Assembly (NCBI GenBank): GCA_028694075.1
Contig: JAQUUD010000016.1
Location: 1-23,006 of the forward strand
Source of the DNA: Clostridia bacterium
GTDB lineage: Bacteria > Bacillota > Clostridia > Christensenellales > UBA1242
DNA: 23,006 bases
Direction of reading: 5' to 3'
Shown: positions 14,811-20,514 of the stretch, piece after piece
Numbering within the stretch: the stretch's first letter is position 1
Layout: each line of letters starts with the position of its first letter
Notes under the pieces: model-generated
Databases searched by the model: none
What the model saw: only the letters and a program-made list of their open reading frames with translations
Told to the model about the DNA's origin: nothing
Program-made: the position numbers and the translations under genes

Positions 14811-16664
14811 ATGAAAGCTAATAAGTATTTGCATTACATTTATTTCCCCGCTGATTTCATCGTGGCCTTTGTCATTAGCTTTTTATCATTCTTAGCTTTT
14901 TATGAGATGCAAGGCATCAATGCTAATCTCGTTCCAGCCTTGATTTGTTCCTTAGTGGCAGCCGCGATTGTCGTCATCGTTTTATTCGCGATGCGAATTT
15001 ATCAAATTTTAACGCATAGTTTTGGACTCATTGAATCTTTGAAGACCATGATGTCTATTTTATTAGTGGGCATCGGTTTTATTATTATCATCTATACCTT
15101 TTTGAAAGATTATTTATCCGTTGACGGTCATTATCTTTGGATTTGGGCTTTTAGTACAATCGCGATAGTCTTTCTGATCCCTTCTTTGCGATTCTTGTGG
15201 CGTGTTGTGATGTTAATTCGTTACTCAAAGCCGAATCGTCAAAAGATTAAGACGATGATTATCGGCGCGGGTGATGCCGCCAAAATCATCATTGACGATT
15301 CCAAGATGAACATCTCATCCAATAACCAAATCGTTGTTCTACTCGATGATGATGCAAATAAAATTGGCAGTTATTTTGCCGGTCGCCCGGTGAAAGGTCC
15401 TATTTCTCATGCCGCGGAGATTATTGAAAAATATCAAGTTGAGGAAGTGATTATCGCCATTGCTAATCTTTCTAAAGAAAGACTGCATGAGATTATCTCT
15501 TTACTAGAGCCATGCCCAGTCCGTATTCGAAGAATGCCTCTTCTCTCGGAGATGGCTTCACCTAACGCTCACAATATCGTTAATGTCGATCTTGATGATC
15601 TCCTTCATCGCAATCAAATCAAACTAGATAATTGTGCGATAAATGAGATGCTCAAAGGCAAGACGGTTCTCGTCACGGGAGCGGGTGGCTCCATTGGCTC
15701 CGAATTAGTCCTACAAATCTTTAATGCGCACCCGCAGACATTAATCCTTTTTGATATCTATGAGAATAGCACTTATGACATTCAACAGAAGTTAGTCTCT
15801 CTTATTCGTAAAGATGATATCAAAGATGTGAAAGTCGTGACTTTAATTGGCTCTACCTATAACGAAGTGCGAGTTGAACAAGTGATGAAGAAATATCATC
15901 CTGATTATATCTATCATGCAGCGGCTTATAAACATGTTCCATTAATGGAAGATTCACCCGCCGAAGCGATTAGAACTAATGTTATTGGCACTTATAATGT
16001 CGCTCGTTTAGCGGATAAATATAAAGTGAAGAAGATGGTTCTTGTTTCCACGGATAAAGCGGTCAGACCCACCAATGTCATGGGAGCCACCAAACGCTTC
16101 GCGGAAACCATCATTCAATATTTTGCTGATAAATCAACAAATACCTATTACGCCGCGGTGCGCTTTGGCAATGTCTTAGGATCTAATGGTTCGGTGGTTC
16201 CATTATTTATGAAACAAATCGCGAGTGGTGGTCCAGTGACAATTACTGATAAGAATATTATTCGTTACTTCATGACGATTCCCGAAGCTGTTTCTCTCAT
16301 CCTTCAATGTTCGTTATTCGCCACCGGTGGTGAGATCTTTATTCTTGATATGGGTAAACCCGTCAAGATTATCTCTTTAGCGGAGAAACTTATCCGTCAA
16401 GCCGGATATGTTCCCTATAAAGATATTCAAATCGTGGAAACAGGTTTAAGACCTGGTGAAAAACTCTATGAAGAATTACTAATTGACAAAGAACATCAAA
16501 CCAAAACTTCTAATGAGAAGATATATATCGAAGAAAAAGAACAGGTCTATCCTGTGGAAGATGAAATCAAAACCATTTCTAAAGTCTTTGATATGGATGA
16601 GACAGGTGATGTCAAAGAATTGCTATCGCAAGTTATCACAACATATAAAATTACAAATAATTAA
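14811..16664 (+). CDS. Membrane-anchored UDP-N-acetylglucosamine 4,6-dehydratase (CapD/PglF/EpsC type)
   Basis: About 617 residues, the usual length of long-form CapD/PglF proteins. Four hydrophobic segments lie within the first 135 residues, then a Rossmann-like CoA-binding-type domain (IIGAGDAAKIIIDD, then VLLDDDANKIG), then the catalytic SDR domain from about residue 280: VLVTGAGGSIGSELVLQIF, HAAAYKHVPLMED, TNVIGT, VSTDKAVRPTNVMGATKRFAE (replacing the classic YxxxK by MGxxK), VRFGNVLGSNGSVVPLF and LRPGEKLYEELL. It removes water from UDP-GlcNAc to give the 4-keto-6-deoxy sugar and usually feeds the adjacent priming transferase. Neither ATG 14811 nor the in-frame TTG 14796 has a well-spaced ribosome binding site; I prefer the ATG. 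It is the last clear gene of the locus and is much richer in GC than the central genes. Confidence 0.92.
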   Translation: MKANKYLHYIYFPADFIVAFVISFLSFLAFYEMQGINANLVPALICSLVAAAIVVIVLFAMRIYQILTHSFGLIESLKTMMSILLVGIGFIIIIYTFLKDYLSVDGHYLWIWAFSTIAIVFLIPSLRFLWRVVMLIRYSKPNRQKIKTMIIGAGDAAKIIIDDSKMNISSNNQIVVLLDDDANKIGSYFAGRPVKGPISHAAEIIEKYQVEEVIIAIANLSKERLHEIISLLEPCPVRIRRMPLLSEMASPNAHNIVNVDLDDLLHRNQIKLDNCAINEMLKGKTVLVTGAGGSIGSELVLQIFNAHPQTLILFDIYENSTYDIQQKLVSLIRKDDIKDVKVVTLIGSTYNEVRVEQVMKKYHPDYIYHAAAYKHVPLMEDSPAEAIRTNVIGTYNVARLADKYKVKKMVLVSTDKAVRPTNVMGATKRFAETIIQYFADKSTNTYYAAVRFGNVLGSNGSVVPLFMKQIASGGPVTITDKNIIRYFMTIPEAVSLILQCSLFATGGEIFILDMGKPVKIISLAEKLIRQAGYVPYKDIQIVETGLRPGEKLYEELLIDKEHQTKTSNEKIYIEEKEQVYPVEDEIKTISKVFDMDETGDVKELLSQVITTYKITNN

Positions 16665-16727
16665 TCCTTGTATTTAATATTTCATAATTTTTTTACATTA
16701 TTATTGCTGTTTGCATAAGGGATTTAT

Positions 16728-16811
16728 ATGGAAAAATATTGTAATAGTATTTTAGTAATTGGCCATCACTCTTATCGAGTTAAAAGACGCTTACATGCTT
16801 CTGATGATTAA
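16728..16811 (+). CDS. Possible 27-residue peptide or gene remnant after the capsule locus
   Basis: An ATG with AAGGGA (16717-16722) five bases upstream opens a 27-codon frame, starting MEKYCNSILVIGHHSYRV and ending HASDD. It has no homology I recognise, and a hydrophobic ILVIG run near its start. It lies in the 151-base gap between the dehydratase and the convergent minus-strand gene at 16816. It could be a real small protein, the 5' remnant of a longer gene, or chance. The rest of the gap shows no convincing terminator. Confidence 0.25.
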   Translation: MEKYCNSILVIGHHSYRVKRRLHASDD

Positions 16812-16815
16812 TCAC

Positions 16816-17820
16816 CTATATCAATCTGCATCTGGCATATATTATTTTAACTAATAAATCATAAACGGAAGGTATATTATATTTAATTTCAATTAAAATA
16901 TTTCGACATACTGGAGAAATAAAGTATTTCAATTCTTCTTCTGGCTTTATCCTTATATCTAAACAGTCAACATAATCAGAAGATTGAAACAACGCCCCGT
17001 TAATGAGAAAAATGCAACTGGCAAAAAACATAATTATTGTCGATAAACAATCATTAATTAGTGCTGTTTGATTAGTGAAATCTCTTGGTGAAAATTTGTA
17101 TAATTGATTGTCACCAAACAAAACCCCATTATTGTGAACAAAATTGTTGAGTTGCTTTTCTAATTTTGAGAAAGACTGCTTAAATAGTTTTGCTGCCTCT
17201 TGAGTGCGGGATAGCGGATCACTCAAATAATCGTAGTAGTGGCCATACCCAAAGAATTTCTTTTTATCGCTATCTATTAATTTGGATTTTCTCCATCTCC
17301 TTAAACATTGGTATGTTTTGTCGTTAGCATGACACTCCATTTCTTTTAATAAGCCTCTATTGATTATTTCAATGATTAAATCGCATCTCTTCTCAAATGG
17401 TACCTTGTCGTCGAACATTGAATCAAATGCCGGGTCTTCAAAATAAGGTTTCTCTTTATAAGCTTCATTTAACAAAACTAAATTGAGCAATAAATTATCT
17501 CTTATTTTTCTTACAAGGACATATGCATCAATGACATTTCCGTTAGTTAGTAATGATTTAATTCCTTCTAATGTGTCTATGCTTGCGGTTGTTCCGTGGG
17601 GTATAACGATAAAACGCTCACAATAATCAAGGTATGGAAAATTTGAATTGATGTTATCTCTAATTAAAACTAAAAAATCTCGATATGTTTCCAATGAAAT
17701 ATAGAAGCCAGTCTTTTTTAGTAGTTGTTTATTTCTATTGATGTAAAATTCATCTTCCATGTTTGTATTATCTCGTAAAGAAAAGTTTAATTCTAGAACA
17801 GAGATATTATTTAGCGCCAT
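16816..17820 (-). CDS. Uncharacterised 334-residue protein in the accessory region
   Basis: I do not recognise this protein. It is mostly hydrophilic and probably alpha-helical, without a signal peptide. A hydrophobic stretch at about residues 257-278 (LSTIIMFFASCIFLINGALF) could be a membrane segment. The segment around 221-232 (KQLNNFVHNNG) resembles the conserved N-x2-H-x2-G stretches of HEPN-like or Abi-type helical proteins, but the classic RxxxxH motif is not seen, so that is only a hint. A region near residues 100-120 (VLVRKIRDNLLLNLVLLNEA) is strongly amphipathic. The ATG at 17820 lacks a good ribosome binding site; ATG at residue 21 (17760) is an alternative. It runs in the same direction as the toxin-antitoxin-like pair and may be a cargo gene of that island. 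Confidence 0.6.
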   Translation of the reverse strand: MALNNISVLELNFSLRDNTNMEDEFYINRNKQLLKKTGFYISLETYRDFLVLIRDNINSNFPYLDYCERFIVIPHGTTASIDTLEGIKSLLTNGNVIDAYVLVRKIRDNLLLNLVLLNEAYKEKPYFEDPAFDSMFDDKVPFEKRCDLIIEIINRGLLKEMECHANDKTYQCLRRWRKSKLIDSDKKKFFGYGHYYDYLSDPLSRTQEAAKLFKQSFSKLEKQLNNFVHNNGVLFGDNQLYKFSPRDFTNQTALINDCLSTIIMFFASCIFLINGALFQSSDYVDCLDIRIKPEEELKYFISPVCRNILIEIKYNIPSVYDLLVKIIYARCRLI

Positions 17821-17842
17821 TTTATGTAAGAACTTTTTTATT

Positions 17843-17956
17843 TTAAGTTACGCCTTTGTGGAATGTTGCCATTGGATCATTGCTTTTAACTATGTCTTTA
17901 AAAGAAAAGTTTTTCACGATTGATTTTGGAATTTGTATATGAGATTTTACCGGCAT
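17843..17956 (-). CDS. Possible 37-residue ORF, perhaps a 5' remnant
   Basis: A minus-strand frame ATG to TAA in the 177-base gap between the XRE gene and the 334-residue gene, reading MPVKSHIQIPKSIVKNFS and ending FHKGVT. The HIQIPKSIVKNFS wording recalls the N-termini of DUF4238-like proteins (H-x-IPKx-lkNF), which are far longer, so this may be the decayed start of such a gene. The nearest AGGAG lies about 17 bases before the ATG, too far for a good ribosome binding site. I cannot show that it is translated. Confidence 0.25.
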   Translation of the reverse strand: MPVKSHIQIPKSIVKNFSFKDIVKSNDPMATFHKGVT

Positions 17957-17997
17957 AATTAAACTATTTGTTCTCCTGCCTTTTCATTTTGTTCTAA

Positions 17998-18651
17998 TTA
18001 ATCTTCCAATAAATCTTCTATATTGCACCCAAGAATTCTTGCTAATTTTCTTAATGTTTCTCCTTGAGTTTTGTTGATATCATTTCTTCTTTGTTCATAC
18101 ATTTGAATAGAACGCAACTCAACTTTAGAAGTTCTCGCTAATTGTGATTGCGATAATCCACTGGCGATTCTGATTCTTTTTAAATTAGTTTCTCCGATGA
18201 TTGAGGTCAGGTAATCGCTAATATCATCATATAATTTTGCAATGTCTGCTTCGTGGTAGATAGGATACATTTTTAAGATTTTTTTAAAAGGCACCCTTCT
18301 TTCAATATCATAAAATGATAATCCACTTTTTTGTTGTATTTTCGCTAGGACCGAACCAGCCCAATAATATTTATTAAAAGATAGTGGCGTATCTTGCTCC
18401 TTCATTAAAGTAATGCCATACTTCGTTTTCTTTTTACTAGGTGTGTTGACAACGATATCAAGATAATCTCGACCTGAATATCCCCCCAAAAAACGAGGAT
18501 TGCCTTTTTCAATTTGAGCCGCCACTTCTGAACATATGAAATTATCCCAAATACCGAGTGGCTCAAAACCACATCTAGTGGCGTATTCTAACATTGTGCC
18601 AATCTTATCTGATACATCATTTGTATATAAGCTGTTATATGATTCACTCAT
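17998..18651 (-). CDS. Putative antitoxin/repressor with C-terminal XRE helix-turn-helix
   Basis: A 217-residue protein in two parts. Residues 1-150 form a domain seen next to DUF3990-type genes, containing YYWAGSVLAKIQQKSGLSFYDI (95-116) and ILKMYPIYHEADIAKLYDDI (125-144). Residues 156-215 are a classical XRE/Cro-type helix-turn-helix (LKRIRIASGLSQSQLARTSKV, then IQMYEQRRNDINKTQGETLRKLARILGC). It starts four bases after the stop of the ART-like gene, with AAGAAG inside the end of that gene, so the two are translated from one message. By analogy to toxin-antitoxin operons, the N-terminal part would bind the toxin and the HTH would bind the palindrome at 19333-19348 to repress the operon. That is inference; the HTH itself is clear. 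Confidence 0.75.
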   Translation of the reverse strand: MSESYNSLYTNDVSDKIGTMLEYATRCGFEPLGIWDNFICSEVAAQIEKGNPRFLGGYSGRDYLDIVVNTPSKKKTKYGITLMKEQDTPLSFNKYYWAGSVLAKIQQKSGLSFYDIERRVPFKKILKMYPIYHEADIAKLYDDISDYLTSIIGETNLKRIRIASGLSQSQLARTSKVELRSIQMYEQRRNDINKTQGETLRKLARILGCNIEDLLED

Positions 18652-18655
18652 TTTA

Positions 18656-19309
18656 CTAATTCTTCTTTCTCATTAAATCGATAATGTATGTTTCATTAGT
18701 GGCATTATCAATTTCACTCTTCATTTTGCTATAGTCTTCCCTAGCTCTAATGTCACGATGCATTCTTGAAACATAGTAAATGTTTTTATCAACGGTTTCG
18801 GAGGACACAAAAACTAACTTATCAAAAGCTTTTTGACTAATTAACGCAATTTGTTTGCCTAGGTGACCTAGTTCCATTGCCAAACTTAATTTCTCCACAG
18901 AAATGGTGTTTTTGACAAAATCTTGGGCATATTGAAAATAGGAATCATCCGCTCGATAACCAATCACAACGTCATACAGTGACACATCAACATAATATTG
19001 AGCAATGATGAAGTCTCGAGCCGCAATTGATACTGCGTTATTTAAATCAAATTTTCGAAACTTAAGTAAAACAGCTATCCAATTTAAAACACCATATGGT
19101 TTTTTTGACAAATCTATGATTTTTAGATCTTTCAAAGAGATTTCATATTCATTAACTATGCCGTTATTTTCATTAGTGGGACATGCCCATTCTTTGGCTA
19201 AATCTTTATTTTCTGTACAATAAAAAGCAATGCCATAATCATTTGTTGCTTTCCCCGCTCCAAATGTTGGCAATCCATTGAGTTTATCTGAACCGTGATA
19301 TATTTTCAT
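18656..19309 (-). CDS. DUF3990-like ADP-ribosyltransferase-fold protein, putative toxin
   Basis: A protein of 217 residues if started at ATG 19309. The N-terminus MKIYHGSDKLNG is the expected beginning of DUF3990 proteins, and ATG 19309 sits just behind the promoter at 19329-19358. A longer frame from a TTG at 19351 would begin inside the promoter and is rejected. Motifs in ART order: YHGS with His5; NDYGIAFYCTENKDLAKEWA (about 23-42) with Tyr30, resembling the DFGxGFYxT block; GYRADD at 117-122; and GKQIALISQKAFDKL with Gln153, the place of the third active-site residue. Family knowledge places DUF3990 in the ART superfamily and often beside XRE or DUF3791 partners. If active it would modify a host or phage target with ADP-ribose; the target is unknown. 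It precedes the XRE gene by four bases. Confidence 0.7.
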   Translation of the reverse strand: MKIYHGSDKLNGLPTFGAGKATNDYGIAFYCTENKDLAKEWACPTNENNGIVNEYEISLKDLKIIDLSKKPYGVLNWIAVLLKFRKFDLNNAVSIAARDFIIAQYYVDVSLYDVVIGYRADDSYFQYAQDFVKNTISVEKLSLAMELGHLGKQIALISQKAFDKLVFVSSETVDKNIYYVSRMHRDIRAREDYSKMKSEIDNATNETYIIDLMRKKN

Positions 19310-19328
19310 ACTCGCTATTTCCAAATAA

Positions 19329-19358
19329 ACTATATCATTGCAATGATACAATTATCAA
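19329..19358 (-). promoter_or_regulatory. Promoter with perfect 16-bp palindromic operator for the ART/XRE operon
   Basis: On the minus strand, TTGATA (19358-19353) and TATAGT (19334-19329) are separated by 18 bases, both one mismatch from consensus. The spacer and first bases of the -10 hold TATCATTGCAATGATA (19333-19348), a perfect 16-bp palindrome. Placed about 20-40 bases before ATG 19309, it is an ideal operator for autoregulation by the XRE protein. Confidence 0.7.
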
Positions 19359-19368
19359 CAGTTTTTTA

Positions 19369-19926
19369 TTAGCTATTAATCTTTTTCGTTACTTTAGCAG
19401 GCACACCGACTACCACGGTGTTTTCTTCAACATCTTTATTAACAACTGCGCCTGCACCTATTATCGCACCTCTATGAATTGTGACTCCTGGAAGAATAAT
19501 TGCTCCCGCTCCAATCCAGACATCATCTTCAATGTGAATAGCGTTGATGATAAGGTTGCGTCGATCTTTGGCTAATAACGGATGAGTGACAGGAGAAATC
19601 AATACTTTTGGGGCAATAAAAACATTATTACCAATATATACTTCATAACTATCTAGAATAGTAACATCAAAGTTAATATAGTTATTACTTCCAATATGAA
19701 TATTGAATCCATAGTTACAATGGAATCCTTCCTTGATGATATTGTTTGTTCTAATATCCCCAAATAGTTTATTAAACAATTTATCTCTTCTTTTATTACC
19801 AAAAGGTAATTGATTGATTATCTTTAGTTTCTTGGCACATTTCTTTTGTTAATGAAAAAGATAATCATCAATTTGATATGATTTGCCTTCCTTCATTAAT
19901 GTATAGTTGTTGTTTGTTTTTTCCAT
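19369..19926 (-). pseudogene. Sugar O-acetyltransferase (Maa/LacA-like) interrupted by an in-frame TAA
   Basis: Read from ATG 19926 the frame spans 186 codons, exactly the usual family length (about 185 residues), but codon 26 is TAA (19851-19849). Before the stop are 25 residues including LMKEGKSYQIDDYLFH, and after it QKKCAKKLKIINQLPFGNKR, together matching the N-terminal maltose-acetyltransferase domain (M-x2-G-x2-Y-x3-D, then N-x2-P-x3-RR). The rest is an intact left-handed beta-helix: IHIGSNNYINF, SPVTHPLLAKDRRN with the catalytic His, DDVWIGAGAIILPGVTI, IIGAGAVV and VVGVPAKV. The enzyme would have moved an acetyl group from acetyl-CoA to a sugar. A shorter product could start at TTG 19779 behind GAAGAGA, lacking the helical N-terminal domain. 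A sequencing error is possible. Confidence 0.75.
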
Positions 19927-20065
19927 TTGAGACTTTCAAATTATCCATATTTTAATATTCTCATTGTTAAAATGAGCAATTTATTATTAGACACATATTA
20001 TGAAAAATAAATATAATTGAATTTAATACAATACAAAAATAATAAAAAAAATTCAATCATTGTAG

Positions 20066-20090
20066 TATAATAAAAAAATAATAAGGGGAA
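20066..20090 (+). promoter_or_regulatory. -10 element and ribosome binding site of the HNH/ATPase operon
   Basis: A consensus TATAAT (20066-20071) lies 24 bases before ATG 20096, and AAGGGG (20083-20088) is seven bases before it. No good -35 is seen at the right distance. Upstream, ATTGAATTT (20016-20024) and AAATTCAAT (20049-20057) form a 9-bp inverted repeat with a 24-base loop that could be an operator or chance in AT-rich DNA. The stretch 19780-20095 otherwise holds only the start of the acetyltransferase pseudogene. Confidence 0.5.
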
Positions 20091-20095
20091 AACAA

Positions 20096-20497
20096 ATGGA
20101 TATTAATGTTGATGTTGCAATGAAAATTTGGAATGATTTTTTTGATGGCAAAGAGTGGGCTCAAGATTGTTATGGAACATGGATGAACAGAAGTGCTTAT
20201 TCAAATGAGGAAGCAGTATTAAAAATTCCTGGATATTTGGGAATGTACGATTGCAGTTGGAATATTGATCACATTCGTCCTAAATCCAGTTTTAAAAATG
20301 AAAATGATGCTGATTTTTTAAACAATTTCGAACCAATTCATAGACAAAACAATTTAACAAAAGGCGATAAAACAGCATTTTATATCGAGAATAATAGATA
20401 TTGGGTAGTTCAAGACAAAAATGGTTATAATTATGGCATTAAAAATATTTTCAATGTGAGAGTCGATGGAAAAGCTAAAGGCAATTTTCATTATTGA
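20096..20497 (+). CDS. Small HNH endonuclease, partner of the ABC-type ATPase
   Basis: A 133-residue protein. The HNH (beta-beta-alpha metal) core is residues 57-91: Asp58-His59 in NIDHIRPKSSF, then DFLNNFEPIHRQNNLTKGDK with Asn77, His82, Asn85/Asn86 and Lys89. There is no CxxC zinc pair around the core, as in many small HNH proteins. The N-terminal part (about 1-55) is aromatic-rich (IWNDFFDGKEWAQDCYGTWM) and the C-terminal part (95-133) is a short beta-rich tail (NRYWVVQDKNGYNYG). It starts at ATG 20096 and ends 17 bases before the ATPase gene, so they form an operon. By analogy with Septu, where PtuB is an HNH nuclease served by the ATPase PtuA, this would be the DNA-cutting effector; that role is inferred. 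Confidence 0.8.
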   Translation: MDINVDVAMKIWNDFFDGKEWAQDCYGTWMNRSAYSNEEAVLKIPGYLGMYDCSWNIDHIRPKSSFKNENDADFLNNFEPIHRQNNLTKGDKTAFYIENNRYWVVQDKNGYNYGIKNIFNVRVDGKAKGNFHY

Positions 20498-20514
20498 AAT
20501 AACGAGGTTATAAA

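Noticed and set aside
19310..19351. Upstream TTG start of the ART-like protein
   Set aside because: It lies within the palindromic promoter, and the family N-terminus begins at ATG 19309.
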